From positions 1-64,000 of the forward strand of contig JAGATP010000052.1 in the NCBI GenBank assembly GCA_017621155.1: DNA of 64,000 nucleotides. Direction: 5' to 3'. Shown piece by piece: positions 34,698 to 42,547 of this stretch. The number at the start of each line of letters is the position of its first letter. Position 1 is the stretch's first letter. The notes beneath the pieces are model-generated. The model searched no databases. It was not told where the DNA came from and saw nothing but the letters and a program-made list of their open reading frames with translations. The position numbers and the translations under genes are program-made. This stretch comes from Clostridia bacterium (GTDB taxonomy: Bacteria; Bacillota; Clostridia; Christensenellales; Borkfalkiaceae).

Positions 34698-35521
34698 CCC
34701 TCGGGGAAGATTGCTTGCAAGAGGAAGAAGTTATCCTTGACCTCGACGTGCAGATTTCCGCCGTACTTTTCGGCGATGAAGCGAATGCTCTTGAGTCCGT
34801 ACCCGTGATAGCCGTTCTTCTCCTTGGTGGAGGCGGGCAGATTGCCCGAAAGTTCGAGCGTTCCCTCGAAGTAATTTTCGAGGTTGACGACGACGAAGTT
34901 CGAGCTTCGCTTGACGACGAGATTCAAAATGCGTTTGGTTTCGTCCTCCTCCTTTTTGAGGGCTTCGAGCGCGTTTTCGAGCGCATTCCCGAAAAAGCTG
35001 TACAAATCGGAATGCTCCAAAAAGGACAAGGCTTCTCCGTCCGCCATATAGGTGAATCGCACGCCGTTTTGCTCGCACAAAAGGCTGTATTTCGACAAGA
35101 TGATGTCGAGTACCTTGTTTCCCGTCTTGACCTCCTGATCGTAAAGGCGAATGGAGTCCTCGATTTCGGAGAGGTACTGCTTCCGCTCGTCGGAGCTTTC
35201 CACGTCCTTTAGTAGCTCGATCTGATGGCGCATGTCGTGGCACTTGCGATTGATGAGCTCGATATTGCTCTCGAACACTTGGTGCTGTTCCTTTTGGAGC
35301 TCGAGCACCTTTTCGACGAGGTCGTTTTCCTGTTCGAGGTGACTTTGCTCGAAGACACCGAATTCCGCAAACAGCACCATCAGATTGAGGAGCACGAGCG
35401 TGACGTTGTAGGTAACTTTTGCGGGAAGATTGTCCATGAAGGCGTCTCCGAGAAAGGAGAGGAAGAACAAGATGGTAATTTCGATGGTGAGTAGAACCCC
35501 GAATTTCAAATTGTTGACCAT
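34676..35521 (-). CDS. GHKL sensor kinase of module B, C-terminal part of split gene
   Basis: The 281-residue frame encodes the last one or two membrane segments (about 8-26 and 36-58), a coiled linker and a complete GHKL kinase core: INRKCHDMRHQI (phospho-His), SFFGNALENALEAL (N-box) and YHGYGLKSIRFIAEKYGG (G-box). It overlaps the upstream frame (35506-35976) by 16 nt in a different frame. Together the two equal one normal AgrC-like kinase, so this is probably a frameshifted gene, or else two coupled half-proteins. The C-terminal tail GQGAPSH and its TAG stop are encoded by repeat block R5. Confidence 0.85.
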   Translation of the reverse strand: MVNNLKFGVLLTIEITILFFLSFLGDAFMDNLPAKVTYNVTLVLLNLMVLFAEFGVFEQSHLEQENDLVEKVLELQKEQHQVFESNIELINRKCHDMRHQIELLKDVESSDERKQYLSEIEDSIRLYDQEVKTGNKVLDIILSKYSLLCEQNGVRFTYMADGEALSFLEHSDLYSFFGNALENALEALKKEEDETKRILNLVVKRSSNFVVVNLENYFEGTLELSGNLPASTKEKNGYHGYGLKSIRFIAEKYGGNLHVEVKDNFFLLQAIFPEGQGAPSH

Positions 35522-35976
35522 GAGGTCTTTTCCCGCTGCGCCGTTTGCACGAAGAAGAGGTAAAAGCCTCCCGCGAGGGGAAAGAAGGCGGCGTCCGAAA
35601 TGAGGAGCATGGGCACGGTGCGATCAAGTGCTTTCAAAGGACCGAAGAAAAAGAAGAGTGTGGTAAACTTTGCCACGGCGTTCTGAAGGGCAGCCGCCGC
35701 GATGTCGTAAATGAGAATTTCCTTGATGCGAATGCGGAAGCAAAATTTCAAAATCAGGCTGTTTGCAAAGAACAAAAGGGGATAAATGAGATTAAATATT
35801 CCCACTTTGATTCTCGGAAAACAGGTCGCAAACGCAGAGCAGAGGAGAATGGAGCCAATGAGGCGCAAGAGAAAGTAAGGCTTTTTTTCGAAGTCCTTGC
35901 AAAAGAGCAGGGAGACAAACAGGATTTGCAAAAGATAGTTGTTGACGGCGAAGGTGATAAAACCGAACTCAGCCAT
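35506..35976 (-). CDS. GHKL sensor kinase of module B, N-terminal membrane part of split gene
   Basis: The 156-residue frame encodes about five membrane segments corresponding to the sensor half of the AgrC-like kinases in modules A, C and D. It starts at ATG 35976, overlapping the regulator stop codon by 8 nt. It ends at 35506, just inside the next frame. A single-base shift near 35506-35530 would restore one kinase of about 435 residues. Whether the shift is real or a sequencing or assembly error cannot be decided here. Confidence 0.75.
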   Translation of the reverse strand: MAEFGFITFAVNNYLLQILFVSLLFCKDFEKKPYFLLRLIGSILLCSAFATCFPRIKVGIFNLIYPLLFFANSLILKFCFRIRIKEILIYDIAAAALQNAVAKFTTLFFFFGPLKALDRTVPMLLISDAAFFPLAGGFYLFFVQTAQREKTSWSTI

Positions 35977-36682
35977 GAATCGTCCCTCCGAGGTAGCGGT
36001 TAAATTCCTCGATCAGCGGCTTTTGCCGCGAGCGGCTGACCATGATTTCCTCGCCCTCGACCCAAAGGCTCGTCTTGGAGAGCTTCCCAACGAAGTTGAA
36101 ATTGACGATATAGCTTTTGTTGCAACGGAAGAATTGGGGAGAGGGTAGCTTCTCTTCGAGGTCGGACAGCTTCCCGTAAGCTCTGTAATTGTCGTGAACG
36201 GTGTGATAGAGCAGATAGTGCTCCATGATTTCCACATACATGAGCTGTTCGGTGTCGATCTTGACGAGGCCCGTCACCGTCTTTACGAAGAGCTCTTCTC
36301 CCTTTTTGAAGGATTCCTTGGATAAAATCTTTGTCATCTGCCGATGAAAGGCAAAGTATTCCAAGGGCTTCAGAAGATATCCTACCGCCTCGACCTCGTA
36401 ACCCTGTACGGCGTATTGGGCAAGGTGGGTAACAAAGACGAGCGCGACGCTTTTGTCGAGCGTTCTTAATTTCTTTGCCGCTACCATGCCGTTTAAGTAA
36501 GGCATTTCGATGTCCATAAACACGATGTCGTACACGGGACGATAGTCGCTGACGAAGTTCATTCCGTCCTCAAAGACGGTGATTGTCGCCGTTTTTCCCT
36601 CTTCTTTTTCGAAGCGGTGAATGTGGGAAATCAGCTTTTCCTGACACTTTTTGTCATCTTCGCAAATTGCAATCCGAATCAT
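35969..36682 (-). CDS. LytTR-family response regulator, module B
   Basis: The 237-residue regulator has a receiver domain (CEDD near residue 7, phospho-acceptor in FMDIEMPYLNG, Lys in LLKPLEY) and a LytTR domain (EQLMYVEIMEHYLLYHT ... RCNKSYIVNFNFV ... VSRSRQKPLIEEF). The start at 36682 is set by GAGGAGAGAATT just upstream. It is followed with overlap by the split GHKL kinase. The likely target is the operator at 34413-34444, downstream of the kinase genes. Confidence 0.93.
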   Translation of the reverse strand: MIRIAICEDDKKCQEKLISHIHRFEKEEGKTATITVFEDGMNFVSDYRPVYDIVFMDIEMPYLNGMVAAKKLRTLDKSVALVFVTHLAQYAVQGYEVEAVGYLLKPLEYFAFHRQMTKILSKESFKKGEELFVKTVTGLVKIDTEQLMYVEIMEHYLLYHTVHDNYRAYGKLSDLEEKLPSPQFFRCNKSYIVNFNFVGKLSKTSLWVEGEEIMVSRSRQKPLIEEFNRYLGGTIHG

Positions 36683-36701
36683 AATTCTCTCCTCTCTCTT
36701 T

Positions 36702-36730
36702 ATCATAGAAGAAAAATGAACAAAAGTCAA
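36702..36730 (-). promoter_or_regulatory. Sigma-A promoter of module B regulator-kinase operon
   Basis: The minus strand has TTGACT, 17 nt, TATGAT, about 20 nt upstream of the regulator start. A consensus -35 is present and no 21-bp repeat is found, so basal constitutive expression is likely. Confidence 0.65.
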
Positions 36731-36812
36731 GAAAAAAATCGAATTTATGTGACTGAGATACAGAAAAATTGCAAAGAAAAAGTGGGAAAAGTGCCTTTTT
36801 TGCCCCTCGATG

Positions 36813-36841
36813 TTGACAGTACTGTCAAATTTTGCTATAAT
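36813..36841 (+). promoter_or_regulatory. Sigma-A promoter with palindromic operator before the esterase
   Basis: Consensus TTGACA (36813-36818), 17 nt, TATAAT (36836-36841). A perfect 16-bp palindrome, TTGACAGTACTGTCAA (36813-36828), covers the -35 element. This is the usual arrangement of a repressor site for a dimeric regulator, whose identity is unknown. Confidence 0.75.
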
Positions 36842-36872
36842 TGGTGGAAAGATACTTCGGAGGCGGAAAGCT

Positions 36873-38150
36873 ATGGGCAAAAAATCGCTCGGTGATTTCA
36901 TTTCCCTTGTCGGGAGCGTGCTGTTGATTGGATTGGGAATTTGGAACGTTTTGGATTATTTTTTCTTGGGCGAGACTTTTTCCTTTGTCGCCGCGCTTTC
37001 GATGAGTCTCCTCTTTTGCTTTGCCGCACTCACCGCTTGGCACTGCCGACTTCCCCTTCTTTGGATTCCCATCGCCGTGGGAAGCGCCGTCCTCTTTTTT
37101 TGCTCCAACCTCTTCGAGGTGCTTTCCAACCTTCCCTATTTGTTTTTTTGGATTGTGTCTACCATCGTCGCGCTTGCCTCCCTCGTCGTCTTTTTCAAGG
37201 AGCGCACGAAGCCAAAGATTTCTCCCTTGCCCCTCGGCTGTTTTTTGCTGGTTTTCGTCAACTTTTTTGGATTTTGGGGTTTGACGAGCTTTTTTTCCTC
37301 GAAAAGCGAATTTTTGTGGAAGGAAATGAGTGAGCTTTGGGCTGTTCCCGATCGCTTCGACAAGGCGGCATGTAAAAACAAGGGCACGCTCGAAGAGATC
37401 TTCTACACGACCAAGGCTTACGCCACCGATTCGCGGGAAGTGCAAAAAAGAGCCTTTATTTACCTTCCCTTTGGCTACGACGAGGAAAAATCCTATGATA
37501 TTTTGTACCTTTTGCACGGCACGGGCGATCGGGAGGACTATTGGCTGAAGAGATTCTCCTACAACAAGGTCATGCTCGACAATCTCATCGACCGGAAGAT
37601 CATCAAGCCCGTCATCGTCGTCACACCCACCTGGTACGTCGAAAACGACTGCGCGGACGAGCTTGACAAGCTCACCTATTCCTTTCAAAAAGAGCTTCGT
37701 AACGATTTGATGCCCTTTGTGGAATCTCATTATGCGACGTATGCAAAGGGGACGACGCCTTCCGACTTCGAAGAGAGCCGAGATCATCGCGCCTTTGCGG
37801 GACTCTCCCGCGGGTCGGTGACGACCTTCCACTCCGCTTTCAACGGAAGTTTAGACTACTTTTCCTATTTCGGGTGCTACAGCGGGTGCAGGACGAGCGA
37901 AGCGGAATTTGCGAACGGCTTTTCTTCCGAAGAGAATCAAAAGTACGCCGTGAACTACTTTTACAACACGTCCGGCTCGTTCGACTTTATGCTCAAAGAG
38001 CATTTGAAAACGTATCGCGCCCTTGTCAAGAGAGAAGATCGCCTCGTCGAGGGGGAGAACTGCTCTTTTGACGTGTTCCCCATGTGCTATCATTCCATGA
38101 CTTCCTGGCACATCGCGCTTTACAATACATTGATCAAATTCTACGGCTAA
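36873..38150 (+). CDS. Membrane-anchored esterase D/CE1-like hydrolase
   Basis: The 425-residue protein has about five N-terminal membrane segments (residues 8-140) followed by an alpha/beta-hydrolase domain of the esterase D/feruloyl-acetyl xylan esterase kind. Visible are IYLPFGYDEEKSYDILYLLHG (strand and oxyanion region), the nucleophile elbow FAGLSRGSV (GLSRG) and a late YHSMTSWHIALYN block with the catalytic His. The catalytic domain should face outside. The start at 36873 is set by CGGAGGCGG and by the promoter, which overlaps the longer upstream frame. It lies between modules B and C and may remove acyl groups from the sugars the GH3 enzymes attack. Confidence 0.85.
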   Translation: MGKKSLGDFISLVGSVLLIGLGIWNVLDYFFLGETFSFVAALSMSLLFCFAALTAWHCRLPLLWIPIAVGSAVLFFCSNLFEVLSNLPYLFFWIVSTIVALASLVVFFKERTKPKISPLPLGCFLLVFVNFFGFWGLTSFFSSKSEFLWKEMSELWAVPDRFDKAACKNKGTLEEIFYTTKAYATDSREVQKRAFIYLPFGYDEEKSYDILYLLHGTGDREDYWLKRFSYNKVMLDNLIDRKIIKPVIVVTPTWYVENDCADELDKLTYSFQKELRNDLMPFVESHYATYAKGTTPSDFEESRDHRAFAGLSRGSVTTFHSAFNGSLDYFSYFGCYSGCRTSEAEFANGFSSEENQKYAVNYFYNTSGSFDFMLKEHLKTYRALVKREDRLVEGENCSFDVFPMCYHSMTSWHIALYNTLIKFYG

Positions 38151-38156
38151 CCGAAG

Positions 38157-38480
38157 TCCCCAAGCGTGCCGCTTGACCCAATCGTGAACGAGCGATACGC
38201 CAGGGTGGAATCAGACAGCTGATTCCACCCTGAATCTAGTTTTCTGTTTATTCCGATTTGCCCCGACGCATCGCTTTTTGACTATCGGAAAAGAGTAGTT
38301 TACCCCTCACTGAAATCTGCAAAACATATGTTCGGCAGAACATTCTTGTTGTCGGTTTAAAGTTATAAAATAAACGCAAGGGCAGGATTCGGGGCGAATC
38401 GGCTATCCGATTCGCCCCGACACTTTGCTTGTTTACTAATGGCACGGGGTGCTTCACCCCCGGAAAGGGGCACCCTGCCC
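38157..38480. repeat. Composite palindromic repeat block R6
   Basis: CCCCAAGCGTGCCGCTTG, then core CAGGGTGGAATCAG (38201-38214)/CTGATTCCACCCTG (38219-38232). A second core, CGGGGCGAATCGG (38390-38402)/CCGATTCGCCCCG (38407-38419), is followed by TTGCTTGTTTACTAATGGCA and GGGGCACCCTGCCCC. No gene is present. Confidence 0.8.
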
Positions 38481-38484
38481 CAAT

Positions 38485-38546
38485 TTTGCTGAAAAAACGA
38501 CCGAGTTTCCCAAAGCGCACACGAAATGCGGAAATCGTGCTAAAAT
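38485..38546 (+). promoter_or_regulatory. Promoter and LytTR-type operator of module C regulator-kinase operon
   Basis: Half-sites TTTGCTGAAAA (38485-38495) and the weaker TTTCCCAAAGC (38506-38516) have 21-bp period. The -10 TAAAAT starts at 38541, 25 bp after the second half-site, matching modules B and D. The first half-site is nearly identical to the module D regulator site (TGTGCTGAAAA). No -35 consensus is seen. Autoregulation is likely. Confidence 0.6.
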
Positions 38547-38580
38547 AAAAAAGGAAAAGTCTATCAGTTTGGAGGAGAGA

Positions 38581-39294
38581 ATGCTGAATATTTCGATTGT
38601 CGAAGATGACGAAGGGAGCGCAAAGCTTTTGGAGCGGTATGTGAAGAAGTACTTTGACGAGATCAAGGAAAATTACAGGCTCACCCTCTATCGGGACGGA
38701 CTTGATTTCATCAGCGACTACAAGGGGAATTGCAACATCGTCTTTATGGACATCGAGATGCCCCATCTCAACGGAATGCAGACGGCGAAGAAGCTTCGGG
38801 CGATCGACAACAACGTCTCCCTGATTTTCATCACCAACATCGCGAAGTACGCATTGAAGGGGTACGAAGTGGACGCCCTCGACTTTATGTTAAAGCCTGT
38901 GGATTACTTTAATTTTTCCCTCAAAATGGAAAAGGCGATCCGCATTCAGAAGAAATTCGAAGGGGGCGTCTTTTGCCTCGAAACGGAGGACGGGATCGTC
39001 AAGCTCAATCTCTCGGATATTTATTTCATCGAGACGGACAAGCATTTCGTCATTTACCATACGGACAAGGGCAACTTCTCCGTTCGTGCGAGCATGAAGG
39101 AGACGGAGGCTCGCTTTTCGAAGTGCGGACTCATCCGCTGCAACAGTTCTTATCTCGTCAACCTGGAGCACGTCGTCAAGGCGAGCGGCGAGACCGTGAG
39201 CGTCGGGGGTGAAAAGCTTACCGTCAGCCGATCGAGGAAAAAGACCTTTATGCAGGCACTCATGATCTATTACAGCAACGGAGGTTCGCTCTGA
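38581..39294 (+). CDS. LytTR-family response regulator, module C
   Basis: The 237-residue regulator has a receiver domain (VEDDEGS, phospho-acceptor in FMDIEMPHLNG, Lys in MLKPVDYF) and a LytTR domain (SDIYFIETDKHFVIYHT ... RCNSSYLVNLEHV ... VSRSRKKTF). GGAGGAGAGA precedes the ATG. It is co-transcribed with the kinase 3 nt downstream. No GH3 gene follows. The best candidate target besides itself is the hydrolase lipoprotein promoter at 42455-42516, which shares the TNTGC core. Confidence 0.93.
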   Translation: MLNISIVEDDEGSAKLLERYVKKYFDEIKENYRLTLYRDGLDFISDYKGNCNIVFMDIEMPHLNGMQTAKKLRAIDNNVSLIFITNIAKYALKGYEVDALDFMLKPVDYFNFSLKMEKAIRIQKKFEGGVFCLETEDGIVKLNLSDIYFIETDKHFVIYHTDKGNFSVRASMKETEARFSKCGLIRCNSSYLVNLEHVVKASGETVSVGGEKLTVSRSRKKTFMQALMIYYSNGGSL

Positions 39295-39297
39295 GTT

Positions 39298-40587
39298 ATG
39301 CCCGGTTTTTTCATTCAGCTGCTTATTCCGTTCGCGCTCGTCTTTTTCCGGTTTCCGAAGAAGAAGTACTTCCGCATCGTCGCGCCGATTGCCATTTTGT
39401 CCTTTCTCGTCGGGGTGTACTTTCTTGAAAAGGCAATTATGCTTCTTCCTAAGCCCTGGAGCTTTTACGTCTATTACCTCGTCTGCTATTGCGCCATTTT
39501 GGGGGCGGGACTTCTCTTTTTCGATTTATCCGTCTTTAAGACGCTGTATTTTTGCGTGTTTGCTTTCGTCGTGCAGAACTTTGCCCACCACGTCTGTCAA
39601 TTTTTCTTGCAGATTGTCAAGGCGCTCACGGAAATCAACTTCGAAAGCACGTTTTGGGGAAGCTTTCTCTCCTATCTCATCGCTTATACCGTGGTCTATA
39701 CCATCGTTTACTTCGCCTTTTTGCACGATCGGCGGTTTGAAAAGATTACGGACGTTTCGAGCCTTCCCGTGCTGCTTTTGGGCTCGGCGTTTATGCTCGT
39801 GCTCATCGTGCTCGGCATTTACATCAAGCACATGCAGGCGGAGCTTTTGGAGGTGAATGCGATCGCCATCGGATACGAGACGTATTCCGTCATCCTGGAC
39901 GTCTTTCTCGTCGGACTGTTCATCGGTATCTTCCATACGACGAAACTGGAGGGAGACGCTCACGAGCTGGAACGCCGTCTCGAACAGGAGAGCAAATACT
40001 ACGAAATGGCGCAGGCAAATATGGAACTGATCAACATCAAGTGCCACGACTTAAAGCATCAGATTTCCGCGCTTCAATCGATGGAGGACAACGAGGAGAG
40101 AAAGGCGGAAATCGAAGAACTGCAAAGCGCCGTCATGATTTACGACAGCTATGCCAAGACGGGAAACGACGCACTCGACTGCGTTTTGACTGAAAAGAGC
40201 CTCTACTGCAACAACCGAGGCGTGCGCTTTACCTATATGGCGGACGGAAGCGGTTTACAGAAGATGCGCTATATGGACATCTATGCGCTGTTCGGAAACG
40301 CCATCGACAACGCCATTGAAAACGTGTTGAAAATTGCGGACGAGACGAAGCGGATCATCTCTCTGCGCGTCTTTGAAAAGGGAGGGTGGCTGAATATCCA
40401 TCTCGAAAACTATTGCGAGGACAAGCCTGTATTACAGGGAGAATTGCCCGTGACGACCAAGCCGGACAAGAGAAATCACGGCTACGGATTAAAGAGCATT
40501 CGCTACATTGCCCATAAATACGGCGGAAGTTTTCACGTCAAGGTTTCGGACAGGACGTTTTGTCTGAGTGTGCTCATCCCTGTCTGA
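39298..40587 (+). CDS. GHKL sensor histidine kinase (AgrC-like), module C
   Basis: The 429-residue kinase has about six to seven membrane segments in residues 1-220, a coiled linker and a GHKL core: INIKCHDLKHQI (phospho-His), LFGNAIDNAIENV (N-box) and HGYGLKSIRYIAHKYGG (G-box). It is intact, unlike the module B paralogue. No peptide-processing gene is nearby. A terminator follows at 40631-40683. Confidence 0.93.
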   Translation: MPGFFIQLLIPFALVFFRFPKKKYFRIVAPIAILSFLVGVYFLEKAIMLLPKPWSFYVYYLVCYCAILGAGLLFFDLSVFKTLYFCVFAFVVQNFAHHVCQFFLQIVKALTEINFESTFWGSFLSYLIAYTVVYTIVYFAFLHDRRFEKITDVSSLPVLLLGSAFMLVLIVLGIYIKHMQAELLEVNAIAIGYETYSVILDVFLVGLFIGIFHTTKLEGDAHELERRLEQESKYYEMAQANMELINIKCHDLKHQISALQSMEDNEERKAEIEELQSAVMIYDSYAKTGNDALDCVLTEKSLYCNNRGVRFTYMADGSGLQKMRYMDIYALFGNAIDNAIENVLKIADETKRIISLRVFEKGGWLNIHLENYCEDKPVLQGELPVTTKPDKRNHGYGLKSIRYIAHKYGGSFHVKVSDRTFCLSVLIPV

Positions 40588-40630
40588 GCGTACCAAAGAA
40601 GTACGGGGAACGGGACGTTTTTGCTTTAGA

Positions 40631-40683
40631 ACCGAACGCGCCGAAAAGGAGAGGAGAAAACAATCGGGCGTTCGGTCTTTTTT
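40631..40683 (+). terminator. Terminator after module C kinase
   Basis: The stem ACCGAACGC (40631-40639)/GCGTTCGGT (40668-40676) with a long loop is followed by CTTTTTT. A second inverted repeat (AAAGGAGAAA...TTTCTCCTTTT, about 40690-40752) follows before the next promoter. Confidence 0.75.
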
Positions 40684-40769
40684 ATAAAGAAAGGAGAAAA
40701 AGGCACTCTCTCCCCGATAGAGGGAGAAATGCGGCGTTCTTTCTCCTTTTTTCCGCAACAACGGGTTGC

Positions 40770-40798
40770 TTGCTTTTGTCGAGCGAATGTGTTATCAT
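40770..40798 (+). promoter_or_regulatory. Sigma-A promoter of the XRE/zinc-ribbon gene
   Basis: TTGCTT (40770-40775), 17 nt, TATCAT (40793-40798), about 30 nt before the start codon. Confidence 0.6.
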
Positions 40799-40828
40799 GG
40801 AATCACTATCAAAAAAAGGGGTGATCCT

Positions 40829-41593
40829 ATGCAAACCAAGGATATCATTTTGGAACTGAGAACCAAAAAAGGTCTTTCGCAGGAAGAGCTTGCGGAAAAG
40901 CTGTTTGTGACGAGACAGGCGGTTTCCCGTTGGGAAACGGGCGAAACCGTTCCCAATACCGAAACGCTCAAACTGCTCTCAAAGCTGTTCGACGTGTCGA
41001 TCAACACCCTTCTCGGATCTCCGCGGTCGCTGATTTGTCAATGCTGCGGCATGCCTCTCGAGGACGGCAACATCAGCAAGGAAACGGACGGCTTTTTCAA
41101 CGAGGAATTCTGTAAGTGGTGCTATGCCGACGGCGAATATACCTACGACAACATGGACGACCTCATCGATTATTGCGCCGAGCACATGGAAAACGAGAAT
41201 TTCAGACCCGAGCAGATACGGGCGTATATGAGAGAGATGCTTCCCAAACTCAATTACTGGAAACGATACGCCGAGCTCGGTGGAGAGGAGAAGTTCAATC
41301 AGTTCAAACAGAAGCTCATCGACGAATTCAATGCCCTTCAAGTGGAAGGAATGCCGAAGGTGACAAAGCTGAGCGCGCTGGTGGGCGGATACGTTAATTT
41401 GGAGTATAGGCTTCCAAACGGCAATCTCGTGAAGTTCCTCGACGACAGCGCCACCTATCTCGGATGTGAGCTGGAAAGCGAGTTCGGAGGGGACAGATGT
41501 TTCGGGCTCGTCGCCAACATGGAGTTTTTGCTCGTCTGCACTTACGGGGAGAACGGCGAAAACCCCGAACTCGTCCTATACAAGAAACGATGA
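40829..41593 (+). CDS. XRE-family regulator with zinc-ribbon domain
   Basis: The 254-residue protein has an N-terminal Cro/CI-type helix-turn-helix (about 4-60; LSQEELAEKLFVTRQAVSRW). A putative zinc-ribbon domain follows, with CQCCGMPL and FCKWCYADGEYTYDN supplying four cysteines. The C-terminal 90 residues resemble a small beta-rich domain of unknown role. AAAGGGGTGATCCT precedes the ATG. Its stop codon overlaps the start of a decayed permease fragment, so it may once have regulated an ABC exporter like the one at 27.5-30.2 kb. Confidence 0.85.
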   Translation: MQTKDIILELRTKKGLSQEELAEKLFVTRQAVSRWETGETVPNTETLKLLSKLFDVSINTLLGSPRSLICQCCGMPLEDGNISKETDGFFNEEFCKWCYADGEYTYDNMDDLIDYCAEHMENENFRPEQIRAYMREMLPKLNYWKRYAELGGEEKFNQFKQKLIDEFNALQVEGMPKVTKLSALVGGYVNLEYRLPNGNLVKFLDDSATYLGCELESEFGGDRCFGLVANMEFLLVCTYGENGENPELVLYKKR

Positions 41594-42342
41594 GCGGGAT
41601 CGTCCAAAGCCCCCTCACCTTCGCGATGGAGGGAGAGCCGAGCTATCTGAACGGCGAGGATACCGTCATTCCCGACGATACCTTCGGCACGAAGGATATG
41701 GATTTGCTCGAACAGATCTTATACATTTCCGAGGATCTCATCCCGACGTACAAGGACATCATGCCGGGCCTTCCCGACAGGGTCAACGCTCCCATCATCA
41801 AGTCGGGCGATCTGTACGTCGCCATCGAAGATCGGGAGCTCTTCGACGCCTTCTCCTCGGACTATGAGGCGACCATCGAGGAGAAGAAGGCGGAAATCAA
41901 AGCGTCGCTCGAGGATGTCGAAGTCATCACCCTCTATGAAAATTTCAGCTTCAAATCCCTCGCATCGTACGTCGACAAGGTGCAGGGAATCGGTTTTCTT
42001 CTGGCGGTCGTCATCTATACGATCACGAACATCAACATCAGCGAGCGCAATCGGGAAATCGCCACCCTCATGGTGCTCGGCTATCACGACACCGAGGTGT
42101 GCGGCTACATCGATCGGGAGGTCTACATCAATTCCTTCATCGGCATTCTCTTCGGGTATCCCACCTCTCTTCTTTTGCTGTTTTTGGTGTTCGAGATCAT
42201 AGGCGTCGGCACGATTTCGGGGGTGAGCTGGTTTGTGTAGCTGATTGCTCCCTTTATCGTCCTTCTGTTTACGGGGCTCGTCACCCTGATTTTGCGCCGA
42301 AAGATCGTCAAGATGAACGAATCCCTCAAGGCAAACGAATAA
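41590..42342 (+). pseudogene. Decayed, internally deleted copy of the MacB-type permease
   Basis: The translated region aligns closely with the intact permease at 28193-30154. It starts at its residue region SGILQSPLTF, runs through the extracytoplasmic domain to KVEGISYIL, then jumps to AVVIYTLTNINISERN near the C-terminus and ends at its stop codon. About 210-220 codons, including the first FtsX block, are missing, as is the N-terminus. An in-frame TAG interrupts the last part (42238-42240; W in the intact copy). The following hairpin is also shared. This is a partial segmental duplication that has decayed. Confidence 0.9.
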
Positions 42343-42350
42343 AAATATCC

Positions 42351-42373
42351 GCCCTCGGCAAAATGCCGAGGGC
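42351..42373 (+). terminator. Duplicated hairpin after the permease pseudogene
   Basis: GCCCTCGGC (42351-42359)/GCCGAGGGC (42365-42373) equals the core of the hairpin at 30158-30190, so the duplication included the terminator. Confidence 0.7.
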
Positions 42374-42454
42374 AATTCTTTGCTCCTCTTCCGATTTGAG
42401 AGGAAAGAGATAAAGAGCGCAGACCTTTTCTTTCGATTTGGAAAAGAAAAAGTT

Positions 42455-42516
42455 TGTGCTGTTTTTTTTGCGGTTTATGCGAAAAGGACGAACTGTTTTT
42501 TAAAAAGGACTATAAT
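42455..42516 (+). promoter_or_regulatory. Promoter and LytTR-type operator of the hydrolase lipoprotein gene
   Basis: Half-sites TGTGCTGTTTT (42455-42465) and TATGCGAAAAG (42476-42486) have 21-bp period, and TATAAT starts at 42511, 25 bp after the second. The TNTGC core matches the module C site and the first module D site. No -35 consensus is present. This links the gene to one of the LytTR regulators, most simply module C. Confidence 0.55.
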
Positions 42517-42547
42517 TTGGGTAAATCTTGAAAAAAGGAGCAAAAGT

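Noticed and set aside
36702..36763. LytTR operator before the module B regulator
   Set aside because: No repeat at the expected positions; a consensus sigma-A promoter is present instead.
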